Below the pieces are notes generated by a model, which ran no database searches, had not been told where the DNA came from, and saw only the letters and a program-made list of their open reading frames with translations. Position numbers and translations under genes: made by a program. Shown here piece by piece: positions 7,718-16,249 of a DNA stretch of 27,500 nt (the stretch's first letter is position 1; each line of letters opens with the position of its first letter). Source of the stretch: Saprospiraceae bacterium (GTDB lineage: Bacteria; Bacteroidota; Bacteroidia; Chitinophagales; Saprospiraceae); NCBI GenBank assembly GCA_016722285.1, contig JADKGI010000020.1, positions 1 to 27,500 on the forward strand. The letters run 5' to 3'.

Positions 7718-8899
7718 CTAAGGTTCATTCCAGTAATCGACCAATACTTTCCAGGCTATTTGACCATCAGGTCTTAAACGTTTACGAAGTTCATCTTGTT
7801 TAGCTTTAGATTTTCTACCCGCCACAGCTTTGACCAGGGAATCCACCACAGCATCTTGCCAACTGTAGCCGGTGCTTGGCAATTGTTCTGCTTCCCAAAT
7901 ACTTTCAGGAAGGATAGATGGTGCAGTTTGGCTATATTGGATCAATAAATGCTCTTCTTTAAATGATTTGAAACTTCGTTCGATCGCTACATCCGGCCAC
8001 AGGATTTTGACGATTAAGTTTTCAGGTTGATAGACAGCGGTGTACAAAGTGCCGAATTCTTCCTGGAACTTCGTGTTGTATAACGGCGGATGCAAAAATG
8101 CCTTTGCCAGTTCCATGGCAGAGATATTTTTTGATTGCAAATATTTCCTGATAAAATTTGAACGCTTTAATGTCTGGTTGAAGTGAGCATTTTCATGCCA
8201 ATCAACTAAGCCTTGATGATTTGTGGCAAAAGCATCATTGGTTACTAAGGGAGCTTTATCCGGAGCTAACCTCACTGTCTTGATAACGCCTGTTTTATCC
8301 ACTATAGTTACATTGTACGACATATGTGACGGAATGCTTTTCAGTATTTTTACAGCTTCTCTCGTATTGTCGCAAAACTCCAGCACATATCTCAGTATAA
8401 ATGGTATTCCAAAGCCATAACCGACCTCTTTGCGACCACCGAAAGTAAGGGATACGCACAGACCACTATCATTCATGCCATCAACCGCTCCGATGAGACA
8501 ATCCGAAGTTGCTATCACATTTTTATCATTCCATTTGCTGAGCAATAAAGTTCCTTCCAATAAGTCTGGATGATAATCGTAATTACGGACCAACTGTATC
8601 TCATCCGCTTTGATGACAGCTTGAGCACAGGCACTGATATAGGCCGGTGGTTGAAATCCTGTTAAAAATCGGGCTATTACGGGGTCAGTATTTGTCAATT
8701 CGCATAATCTCACATAAGTTGGCCACATTTTCGGCATGTACATTTTAAGGGCATCCTGTGAAGTTTTCAAATCAGGCGTATAAATTGTTTCGTTTGAAAG
8801 AAACCAAGTTCGATAGCCAGGCCAGTAAGCATCAAATAGCTTTTTCCATTTTGCTCCGGGCACGGATGGCTCAGAGACTGAATTGAAATTTAATTGCAT
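7718..8899 (-). CDS. C45-family Ntn hydrolase (acyl-CoA:6-APA acyltransferase-like)
   Basis: This 393-residue protein resembles the C45 family, which includes fungal isopenicillin-N acyltransferase and many bacterial hydrolases. It has an N-terminal pro-region of about 90 residues, then Cys91 in PPAYISACAQAVIKADE as the presumed nucleophile freed by self-cleavage, followed at once by QLVRNYDYHPD, the family's second signature. Further family text is SDCLIGAVDGMNDSGLCVSL and the late NDAFATNHQG. These enzymes make or break amide bonds through an acyl-Cys intermediate; bacterial members rarely have known substrates. No signal peptide is seen, so it acts in the cytoplasm. In this operon it could remove or exchange the acyl cap on an amine intermediate (inference). 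Confidence 0.85.
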   Translation of the reverse strand: MQLNFNSVSEPSVPGAKWKKLFDAYWPGYRTWFLSNETIYTPDLKTSQDALKMYMPKMWPTYVRLCELTNTDPVIARFLTGFQPPAYISACAQAVIKADEIQLVRNYDYHPDLLEGTLLLSKWNDKNVIATSDCLIGAVDGMNDSGLCVSLTFGGRKEVGYGFGIPFILRYVLEFCDNTREAVKILKSIPSHMSYNVTIVDKTGVIKTVRLAPDKAPLVTNDAFATNHQGLVDWHENAHFNQTLKRSNFIRKYLQSKNISAMELAKAFLHPPLYNTKFQEEFGTLYTAVYQPENLIVKILWPDVAIERSFKSFKEEHLLIQYSQTAPSILPESIWEAEQLPSTGYSWQDAVVDSLVKAVAGRKSKAKQDELRKRLRPDGQIAWKVLVDYWNEP

Positions 8900-8938
8900 T
8901 TATTTTTTTATAATGGTTTTCTATATTAATAAGTGACC

Positions 8939-9109
8939 TAAGAGTGTGTTTAAAATTTCATCATTTGACTGCATGTGGCAAATATTAATTTCTTCTACAT
9001 TATATTTTTCGCCGTAGCCACCAGCTACGACTGCAAAATATGCCTTGAATAAAATAAAATTTCCTCACTTTCGCTCAAACATGAAAATTTAAACATACCT
9101 AAACTCTTA
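8939..9109. repeat. MITE-like palindromic element, about 171 bp
   Basis: The ends are inverted copies: TAAGAGT plus GTTTAAAATTT on the left (8939-8958), and the reverse complement of TAAGAGT plus GTTTAAATTTT on the right (to 9109). The centre is a hairpin, CGTAGC (9013-9018), loop CACCA, GCTACG (9024-9029), flanked by ATATTTT at 9002-9008 and AAAATAT at 9035-9041. The two 75-80 nt arms align loosely along their full length, so the whole unit is one imperfect palindrome. No reading frame lies inside. A TA next to each tip is compatible with TA-target insertion. It sits between the ATP-grasp and C45 genes of the minus-strand operon. Confidence 0.6.
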
Positions 9110-9144
9110 TACTTAAATCACGATTTAATTGAAAATGAATGGTA

Positions 9145-10682
9145 TCACTTTGTCAAACTGCCCTTAAATGCGATTTGCTTTCTTTTATCTTCCACCAGTT
9201 GCATGGTATATTTGGAGCGGATAGAATTGATCCAGGTTTGAGCCCGATCATTAATTTTGAAATCATCGGTCATCATACGACCTCTGGTTACCAAAATCCC
9301 TATATCGGCACCTTCATAAACGTAATCTCCTTTTTTGGTAATATGTAAAAAGAAGGCTTCACTTTCACTCTCCACAGCTCTCCTATGGGTGTCTAATCTA
9401 TCAAAGTGTATTTGGCCATCGGCTGACATTTCCCAAATCCCTGAATCCGGGGCTTCAGTAACGTATTCGATCGTATCTTTTGTATGCTTGATGATCAGTT
9501 GGCTCCATCCGTCGATGTTGTCCTGATGTGCCCACCGTTGGTTCAACTCTTCGATGTCCAGGTTATATTCTACATCCATCCATTCCAAAATATGGAATAT
9601 AAAGAGGGTGCATCTGCCAGGGCAAATACGGCATGATTCGTTATAGAACTTGCCCCAGTGACCCGGGGATTTAATTCACCAAGATAAATTTCACCATTGT
9701 CCTGATCGATGAGAAAATCAAGCTCAAAATATCCTTTGTACCCTTCTTTTCTTAATTGATTTCCGAAAAGCTGGGTATATTTTGTGGCTTTTTCACGTAT
9801 TTCAGGGGTGAAGGCATTGGGATAAATTTCATTTCCGCACCAACCACCTTTATAAGGCGTCAATTCTTTAAATCCTACGAGTTCTGTCATCAACGGTGCT
9901 ACTATGGTGCCATGCCTGGTCACACAAGCTTCGATGGCGGAACCTTTGCAATTGATTCGTTTCATTATTTTGACTTCCTTTTCTTTCACTATCTCATCTG
10001 CATATTTATTGTATTCTTCTTCATTAGAGATGAAAAAAGTGGTATGACCCGAATCACCAAAAGGTGTTTGAATGACTATATCGGTACCAAGAACTCTGGA
10101 AATTTTATTTAAATGTTTGTAATCCGTCACCGGCGAGAGTACATAAGGTACACATGGTACGCCGGCTTTTTCCGCTATTCTATTGGTATTTACCTTATTG
10201 TCCATCAATGTTCTCATCTTAGCAAGCGGGAACATAATCTCAAGTCCTAATTCTTTAGCAAGTTTCTCAGTTTTTTCATCAAACATCAGAAACATAGCTT
10301 TCCCGGTTGTCTTTCCTTTTTTTCTCTTTGTCAAATAAGCTTGCACTTCCGGATGTTTAAGCAGATAATTGTTGATGTCTTCTATACTTGTAAATTCATC
10401 ATGAGTTACCTCATAACTGGGTGAAAATACATTCGGGTGCTTACCATCAAAACATTCAATGTGACAGATAAATTTAAACCCTTTGATCCATTCATCAGCA
10501 CCCAGCATATTGAAATTGGTAGCACTAATGAAGTATAGCGGCGAATCATTTTTATAAAAAAATCTTCTGATATCTGAAATACCATTCAGTACCGGAGCCG
10601 GTGAATTCTTTTTTACAGCCTTTATATTTTTTTGAACTGGACTTGCGACTTTTGTTGTACTCATTATTTTTTTAGTTGTCAT
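9145..10682 (-). CDS. ATP-grasp ligase (carboxylate-amine ligase type), frameshifted
   Basis: This is an ATP-grasp enzyme of about 512 residues that would join a carboxylate to an amine or thiol through an acyl phosphate. The N-terminal part runs to about residue 160. The ATP-grasp core follows: MDNKVNTNRIAEKAGVPCVP, the strand DIVIQTPFGDSGHTTFFI, a KGSAIEACVTRHGTIVAP segment, and the metal-binding strand IYLGELNPRVTGASSIT with the key Glu and Asn. The main frame ends at 9570 in a non-family tail, while the neighbouring frame to 9145 carries EWMDVEYNLDIEELNQRWA onward. Adding one C near 9606-9608 gives ADAPLFIFHILEWMDVEYNL. The locus is one base short of 513 codons. Substrates are unknown. 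It directly follows the decarboxylase, whose amine product is an obvious candidate acceptor. Confidence 0.8.
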
Positions 10683-10687
10683 GAAAA

Positions 10688-10805
10688 TTAATTATTATTA
10701 TTTTTTTTAATTATTTTATAAAGATTTAGCTTTAGATAGCCTTCATCCTCAGGAAGATTTCCTTTGGTAAACGGGATATCAAGGACTTTTGTCGTGCCAA
10801 AGTGG
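10688..10805 (-). other. Probable C-terminal extension of the decarboxylase, out of frame
   Basis: Directly after the decarboxylase stop, one minus-strand frame is open from about 10860 to a TAA at 10688-10690. It reads like real protein (HFGTTKVLDIPFTKGNLPED, then EGYLKLNLYKIIKK). Removing one A from the A-run (T22-T26 on the + strand, 10822-10826) would join it to the decarboxylase as ISAGKRTTQSNHFGTTKVLD. The stop would then lie five bases from the ATP-grasp start, matching the tight spacing elsewhere in the operon. The alternative is a short untranslated spacer. Confidence 0.45.
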
Positions 10806-13550
10806 TTACTTTGTGTTGTTCTTTTTACCTGCTGATATACCACCCATGGAGGTAGTAATCATGTGTCTGTTCAATACCTTATCTTTGAATACCCTTATAC
10901 CAAGATCTGATCGATAACCATGAATTTCATTCACGTCTAACACAGTTAGAAAATTGATGATTTCTTCACTAAGTACTTGCCCCGGAACCAACACCGGAAA
11001 ACCCGGTGGATAAGGAATGACAAAAGTGGAAGCAACGAGTTTCCTTCCTGTAGCCATGATTTCCAGACATTTTCTTAAAGGGATATATTCATAGTTGTCC
11101 TCATCGTATGCCAAAAAGTACGCCTCCCGCAAATTACCTCCCGGCACTCCGGGCACTGCCTGAAACGAATGATGAAAATAACTGAAATCCGGCAAAGGTG
11201 GTACTTCTTTAGTTAATGAATGAATTTTCAGGTTTCGAATTTCTCTTTCCTTATCATTTAAGGCTTTAAATTCATCATCTAATTCATCCGCTATTTTTAA
11301 AAGTGCATTGATAAGATATGTAATACTGCTTCTGGTAGTACCTATATTCGTCATGAACAATACAGTATTGCGCGATGTCTTATTGATCTGGATATTAAAT
11401 TTATCCATCAAATATTTATTCTTAAAAGTATCGCCATCTACTCCTGTTTTGCCAATATATAATGTGATTTTGGTTGGGTCCAGGACAAATTCATCCTTCT
11501 CCCAGGCTTCTTCCATACGACTCCATCCATCGAATTTGGTATAGTACTCTTTGAGTCCTGTCTGGCGATATTTATCAGGAATAAAGTCATGGACTGTCAA
11601 TACTTCAAAGTACTTGCTAAGTTGAAGATTGTCGGTGATTTTGGCTCGTAGTACCATAGTCATTTCAATACTTCTTTCGACTAATTCATACCCTTCAAGC
11701 TGGACTTGACGCCTTCCTACATCCAGTGATGCCAGCATCTGATAGTTGGGTGATGTAGAAGTATGTGTCATATATGCTTCCAGAAAAGTGCTTTCAGTTT
11801 TACGACGATAATCCTCATCCCAAATGTGAATCATAGATCCCTGCCTGAAACTACTTAAAGTTTTGTGTGTACTTTGGGTAGCATATACCCGTATTCTGAC
11901 CAAATCAGGATCCGGCAACAAGGATTGTTCGCCATCATTCAAACCTTTTATATACTTGTTGTAAGATATTCTGTAGGCTTGGCTATTGTATCTCTCATGG
12001 AGTTTTTTTGCAGCATTCATGCCTGTTCGGTGTTTATAATTATATGCAAAACCAGCAAATGCAAACCATGCTTCATCCCATAAAAAAACCATGTCGGGTT
12101 TGATTGCCAGGACTTCCTCCATCACGCGCTCTACATTATATACCAGACCGTCAAAAGTGCAATTAGTTAAAAGTAACATCTTCACCTTATCGAGTCTGCC
12201 GGCTTTTTGCAATTGGAGTAGTTTGGTTTTTATATTACTTAAAGGAACTGCACCATACATAGAAAACTCTTCTATCGGGTAGGAGTCCAGATAAACCGGG
12301 AAGGCTCCTGCCAGTACTAATCCATAGTGATGTGACTTATGGCAATCCCGATCAACAAGGACCAAATCACCGGGTTTGACCAGAGCCTGCATGACTATTT
12401 TATTGGCTGTGGAAGTTCCGTTAGTTACAAAATAGGTATTGAGTGAACCATAAGCATCACTAGCCATCTCCTGTGCTGCTTTAATAGGCCCTGTAGGTTG
12501 TAGCAAAGAGTCAAGCCCCCCGGTAGTGGCTGAAGTCTCAGCTAAAAACATATTGCGTCCATAAAAATCTCCAAAATCAGTGATCCATCGGGAATTAAAT
12601 ACAGAATTGCCACGCGATATAGGCATGGCATGAAAGATACCGGTTGGCTTTTGGCTATACTCTACCAATGCGGAGAAGAAAGGTGTATTATACCGCTCAG
12701 CAATACCGCGAATGATGGTCAGATGCAATTCCTGAATATCCTCGGTTTGATAAAATATTCGACTAAACTCCTTGATAGTGCTGTCTTTCAAATGAGCTAA
12801 TGAAGTATCTGTAACATAGTAAATGTCTAACTCAGGTCGCAATTTTTTGATCAATTTCCCAATGATTGGACCAAGCTCTATTTCTGATTTTGATGAAAAG
12901 TCATGTTTCATGGCTTCATCAATATACGGTTCTATGAGTGGGCTAATCAATTTAGAGTGATAAGGCGGAGCATACCGAACCACTACTGCCTGAATATTAT
13001 GGTTAAAGAGCAAGGCAATCAAAGCATCCTGAAAAGAACGCTGCACCAGGACACCATAACTGAATTGATCATTTGGTGTTTGAAGAGATCTTAAGCTATA
13101 CTTCAGTTTATGCTCTTCTTGTTCGGAAAAATGATCTACAAACAAAACTTCGAAAGAATTTTTTCTGAAACTGGTAAATTGGTCAGGTTCTTCGGACGAC
13201 CCAACGCTGATTTCATCAAAATCAAGGTACTCCGGATTGCTTTTGTAATTATCACCTACCAGTTGTTTAGTAGTTTCTAATGCCATATCAGATAAAGAAG
13301 TATATTCCTGACTATTAAAAGCACTTTCAAGCTTGCGTAACCGCTCCTTTCCGGGATAAGCAAAATAACATTCTACTCCCTTTAAGTCATTCAGTAACTC
13401 TTTGACTTTTAGTTTGTGTGCATTTTCTTCTACTGAGCCTTGATCACTGCGTGTAAGTTCAGAAGTCTCTATTTTAAGTTTATTCCAGTAGTCAATACGC
13501 AATTGGCCAATATTATAATAAGGAGCACTTTTTTTATTAATTTTAGTCAC
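10806..13550 (-). CDS. PLP-dependent Orn/Lys/Arg decarboxylase-family protein (914 aa)
   Basis: This large fold-type I PLP enzyme belongs to the Orn/Lys/Arg decarboxylase family. Residues 1-300 form an N-terminal region including a receiver-like wing (FEVLFVDHFSEQEEHK). The catalytic part has TGPIKAAQEMASDAYGSLNT, the phosphate-binding NGTSTANKI (377-385), DRDCHKSHHYG (400-410), the PLP-ring Asp in WDEAWFAFAG (D492) and the Schiff-base Lys in STHKTLSSFRQGSMIH (K563). At 914 residues it is longer than E. coli SpeC, LdcC or AdiA (about 710-755), and a further out-of-frame tail may belong to it. The substrate (ornithine, lysine, arginine or another amino acid) cannot be read from sequence. It lies three bases behind the VOC gene. 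Confidence 0.88.
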   Translation of the reverse strand: MTKINKKSAPYYNIGQLRIDYWNKLKIETSELTRSDQGSVEENAHKLKVKELLNDLKGVECYFAYPGKERLRKLESAFNSQEYTSLSDMALETTKQLVGDNYKSNPEYLDFDEISVGSSEEPDQFTSFRKNSFEVLFVDHFSEQEEHKLKYSLRSLQTPNDQFSYGVLVQRSFQDALIALLFNHNIQAVVVRYAPPYHSKLISPLIEPYIDEAMKHDFSSKSEIELGPIIGKLIKKLRPELDIYYVTDTSLAHLKDSTIKEFSRIFYQTEDIQELHLTIIRGIAERYNTPFFSALVEYSQKPTGIFHAMPISRGNSVFNSRWITDFGDFYGRNMFLAETSATTGGLDSLLQPTGPIKAAQEMASDAYGSLNTYFVTNGTSTANKIVMQALVKPGDLVLVDRDCHKSHHYGLVLAGAFPVYLDSYPIEEFSMYGAVPLSNIKTKLLQLQKAGRLDKVKMLLLTNCTFDGLVYNVERVMEEVLAIKPDMVFLWDEAWFAFAGFAYNYKHRTGMNAAKKLHERYNSQAYRISYNKYIKGLNDGEQSLLPDPDLVRIRVYATQSTHKTLSSFRQGSMIHIWDEDYRRKTESTFLEAYMTHTSTSPNYQMLASLDVGRRQVQLEGYELVERSIEMTMVLRAKITDNLQLSKYFEVLTVHDFIPDKYRQTGLKEYYTKFDGWSRMEEAWEKDEFVLDPTKITLYIGKTGVDGDTFKNKYLMDKFNIQINKTSRNTVLFMTNIGTTRSSITYLINALLKIADELDDEFKALNDKEREIRNLKIHSLTKEVPPLPDFSYFHHSFQAVPGVPGGNLREAYFLAYDEDNYEYIPLRKCLEIMATGRKLVASTFVIPYPPGFPVLVPGQVLSEEIINFLTVLDVNEIHGYRSDLGIRVFKDKVLNRHMITTSMGGISAGKKNNTK

Positions 13551-13553
13551 TTT

Positions 13554-13960
13554 TTAATTTTTTGAGTGTAAAGCCAGTTTGTTACCCTGCGAATCGATAA
13601 AAATTGCGAAATAACCAACTTCCTGATTGATATAAGTTTTTGGCATAACTACTCTACCTCCTGCTTCTTCTACTTTGTGTAGAACCATGTTCAGGTCATC
13701 ACCACCATTCAAATAGATCAATGGACCTTGTCAGAAGGTATAGAGCCTTGACCGGCTATAATGGCACCACCAATGCCTGAGGTGGAAGGAAAAAAGGCCA
13801 TGGCGTTCACATCGGTGATGTTTTGCACCATTTCAATATCGAAAATGTGGCAATAGAAATACACAGCCCGATGAAAATCTATCGCAGGTATTTCAAACCA
13901 ACTCACATAATTTTTGATTTCCGGTTTTTTATTTTTCTTGATCAGTGGAATTCCACCCAT
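13554..13960 (-). CDS. VOC (glyoxalase-like) protein, frameshifted
   Basis: Two frames together make one VOC-fold protein of about 135 residues. The first, from 13960, reads NYVSWFEIPAIDFHRAVYFY and IFDIEMVQNI up to GQGSIPSDKVH and stops at 13718. The second continues PLIYLNGGDDLNMVLHKVEE, AGGRVVMPKTYI and GYFAIFIDSQGNKLALHS to a stop at 13554-13556. Adding one G near 13726-13727 gives IPSDKGPLIYLNGG, the usual text of this PhnB/lactoylglutathione-lyase-like group. The Met at 13960 fits the family start better than one 10 codons upstream. It lies 56 nt behind the amidase and three bases before the decarboxylase. Its role in the pathway is unknown; metal ligands are not assigned. Confidence 0.75.
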
Positions 13961-14016
13961 AATTTTGATTTTAGATTTGACCACCCACATCAGGATAGCT
14001 TTTAATATTTAAAGTT

Positions 14017-14934
14017 TTACATTCCATCTATTGAATGGATTAAATGATCCTCTTTTATTTTCAGTTCTGTTATTTTATCCAATCGTGTCGGTTTGTTGAG
14101 CGGACCTAACGAATCCAGATAAGGAGTAGGTATATCAGGCTGATAGATACCAAACCTATCATTCTTAATATGATCGCGGAAACTTTTAAGGGGTTGCCCC
14201 AATCGAAGAATACCTAATTCACGGCTTCTTTTGACCCTGTCTATATTCAATTCAAGCGGGATGATCTCTTCTGTTCCTTCCGATTGATGTAGCACGCGTC
14301 CGTCCGGACCACAAACGATGGACCGTCCACTGCCTCCGGTATCCAAACCATTGACATCAAAGAAATAACACTGGTTTATGGAAGCCATAGCCCTGACTAT
14401 TGATAATTCTATTTCACGGTCTATAGTACCCGACATGGTAGGATGCATAATGACTTCTGCCCCCATAGTTACAAGTGTTCTGATGGTTTCCGGAAACCAC
14501 ATATCATAACAGATAGATACTCCAAATCTTCCAACATTTGGTACATCAAAAACGCAATATTCCTGTCCGGGTGTTACCCCTGTTTCATAAGGATAAAATG
14601 GAAACATTTTGCGATAACGATTGACGATTTCTCCATGTGGATTGATGACTGTAGCTGTGTTATATAGTTTACCTTCACTTTGCTCAAATATAGATCCGGG
14701 CAGAAGCCATATTCCGTATTTTTTGGCTATGGCCTGCATTTCCGCTTCAAAATTATTGGGTATAGGTTGTGCTGTATTCGTGAGCGGACCATAGGCACAC
14801 AATTCACTAAACATGATCATTTCGATCCATGGATAGAGGTTCATTGTGATATCAATTTTCAACTTCATCATTTCCACATTGGAAGCGACAGCTGAGACTT
14901 TCATTTGTATTCCTGCAATTGCAAATGGTTTCAT
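14017..14934 (-). CDS. Nitrilase-superfamily carbon-nitrogen hydrolase (amidase)
   Basis: This 305-residue cytoplasmic amidase carries the complete nitrilase triad: Glu44 in MFSELCAYGP, Lys109 in NRYRKMFPFYPYETG and Cys142 in FGVSICYDMWFPETIR. The motif around Lys and Cys and the late GGSGRSIVCGPDGRVLHQ resemble aliphatic amidases and N-carbamoylputrescine amidase-like enzymes more than true nitrilases. It would hydrolyse a linear amide or carbamoyl group. It starts one base after the aminotransferase stop, so the two are translationally coupled. If the decarboxylase acts on arginine, an AguB-like role is possible, but no agmatine deiminase (AguA) is in the window. Otherwise removal of an acyl cap fits. 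The choice is inference. Confidence 0.88.
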   Translation of the reverse strand: MKPFAIAGIQMKVSAVASNVEMMKLKIDITMNLYPWIEMIMFSELCAYGPLTNTAQPIPNNFEAEMQAIAKKYGIWLLPGSIFEQSEGKLYNTATVINPHGEIVNRYRKMFPFYPYETGVTPGQEYCVFDVPNVGRFGVSICYDMWFPETIRTLVTMGAEVIMHPTMSGTIDREIELSIVRAMASINQCYFFDVNGLDTGGSGRSIVCGPDGRVLHQSEGTEEIIPLELNIDRVKRSRELGILRLGQPLKSFRDHIKNDRFGIYQPDIPTPYLDSLGPLNKPTRLDKITELKIKEDHLIHSIDGM

Positions 14935-14935
14935 A

Positions 14936-16249
14936 TTATATATTTTTAACTTTTTTAATTTCTTTTTCTAAAATGTTCAACCCCTTATTTAATTGTTCAT
15001 GAGTAATGACTAAAGGGGATAGTATTCTGATAATATTTTTATAGGTTCCGGCATTCAACACAATCAAACCATTGTCGAAACACCCCTTTATTATTTTTGA
15101 ACAAAAATCAGGATCGGGTTGGGCCGGGTTACTGTTTTGTACAAATTCAATGGCTATCATTGCACCTACTCCCCTGACATCACCCATTTCCGGACAGATC
15201 TGCTGTAATTTTTTCAACCGCTCCATTATGATTGCTCCTATTTCTTTGGCTCTTTGGTTGAGACCTATTTCTTTCATGTATTTTATGGTTGCCAACGCTG
15301 CTGCACAACAAACCGGACTACCGATATACGTGCCGCCTATTGTACCGGGAGCAGCAGCATCCATGATATCTGCGCGTCCTACCACAGCTGCAATAGGAAG
15401 TCCTGACCCCATAGATTTGGCATAGGTACTTATATCAGGTTGTACCCCATAGTTTTGCCAGCTTGCCCAATTTCCGGTTCGACAAAAGCCACTCTGAACC
15501 TCATCCATAATGAGCATGACACCATGCTCATCACAAAATGCACGTAATCCTTCCAGATATTTTTGTGGAATGGGATTGAAACCACCTTCACCTTGTATGG
15601 GTTCCAGTATGATGGCAGCAACATTTTTAACATCTACCAAATTTAAAGCACTTTCATGCAATCTTTTTAATTCATCTGCTACAAACGCAGCTTCATCTCT
15701 GTAGCCTCTATAGCGATAGAAGTTGGGGAAAGGAAGCCTGTACACTTCCGGAGCGAATGGTCCACAATCATACTTATATCCTATTTTGCTTGTCAGGGTC
15801 ATAGCCATCAAAGTACGGCCATGATATGCCTCCGTAAAACACATTATTGCAGGCCGTTTGGTCGCTTGCCTGGCTATTTTGATGGCATTCTCTACAGCTT
15901 CAGCACCCGTACTTACCAGCATGACCTTGGTTTTCTCACCGTGTGGCAGAATTTTGGCCAGTTCTTCACACAATTCTATATATGGCTCGTAGGTGACCAC
16001 ATTAAAACTCGTATGGAGATATTTTCCTGCCTGCTCTCTGATAGCTGCTACGACCGGTTCGGGACAGTGGCCCGCATTGGCTACACCTATCCCTCCAGCA
16101 AAATCAATGAACTCGCGACCATCAGCATCAATGATCATAGCACCTTTGGCACTTGATACCGTAGCATTATTAAAGATGCCCACGCCATTTGGAACAATAT
16201 GACTTCTTCTTTCAAGTAGTTCCTGAGATTTTGTTTTTTCTATTACCAT
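14936..16249 (-). CDS. Class III aminotransferase, 4-aminobutyrate (GabT)-like
   Basis: This 437-residue PLP omega-aminotransferase belongs to subgroup II/class III. Seen are IDFAGGIGVANAGHCPEPVV, STGAEAVENAIKIAR for phosphate binding, TEAYHGRTLMAMTLTSK, the cofactor Asp in IMDEVQSGFCRTGNW, and the Schiff-base Lys in STYAKSMGSGLPIAAV. Length and wording are closest to GABA aminotransferases; putrescine or other diamine transaminases are close relatives. It moves the terminal amino group of an omega-amino compound to 2-oxoglutarate, leaving an aldehyde. That suits the aldehyde dehydrogenase at the other end of the operon. It is the first gene of the operon, with a 383-nt non-coding region upstream. 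Confidence 0.9.
   Translation of the reverse strand: MVIEKTKSQELLERRSHIVPNGVGIFNNATVSSAKGAMIIDADGREFIDFAGGIGVANAGHCPEPVVAAIREQAGKYLHTSFNVVTYEPYIELCEELAKILPHGEKTKVMLVSTGAEAVENAIKIARQATKRPAIMCFTEAYHGRTLMAMTLTSKIGYKYDCGPFAPEVYRLPFPNFYRYRGYRDEAAFVADELKRLHESALNLVDVKNVAAIILEPIQGEGGFNPIPQKYLEGLRAFCDEHGVMLIMDEVQSGFCRTGNWASWQNYGVQPDISTYAKSMGSGLPIAAVVGRADIMDAAAPGTIGGTYIGSPVCCAAALATIKYMKEIGLNQRAKEIGAIIMERLKKLQQICPEMGDVRGVGAMIAIEFVQNSNPAQPDPDFCSKIIKGCFDNGLIVLNAGTYKNIIRILSPLVITHEQLNKGLNILEKEIKKVKNI

Noticed and set aside
9570..9640. Programmed -1 frameshift in the ATP-grasp gene
   Set aside because: No slippery heptamer is present at the junction, the unshifted end is not family-like, and similar single-base shifts occur in unrelated genes nearby.
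14017..14934. Calling the nitrilase-family gene N-carbamoylputrescine amidase (aguB)
   Set aside because: The triad only shows the superfamily; no agmatine deiminase is nearby and the decarboxylase substrate is unknown.
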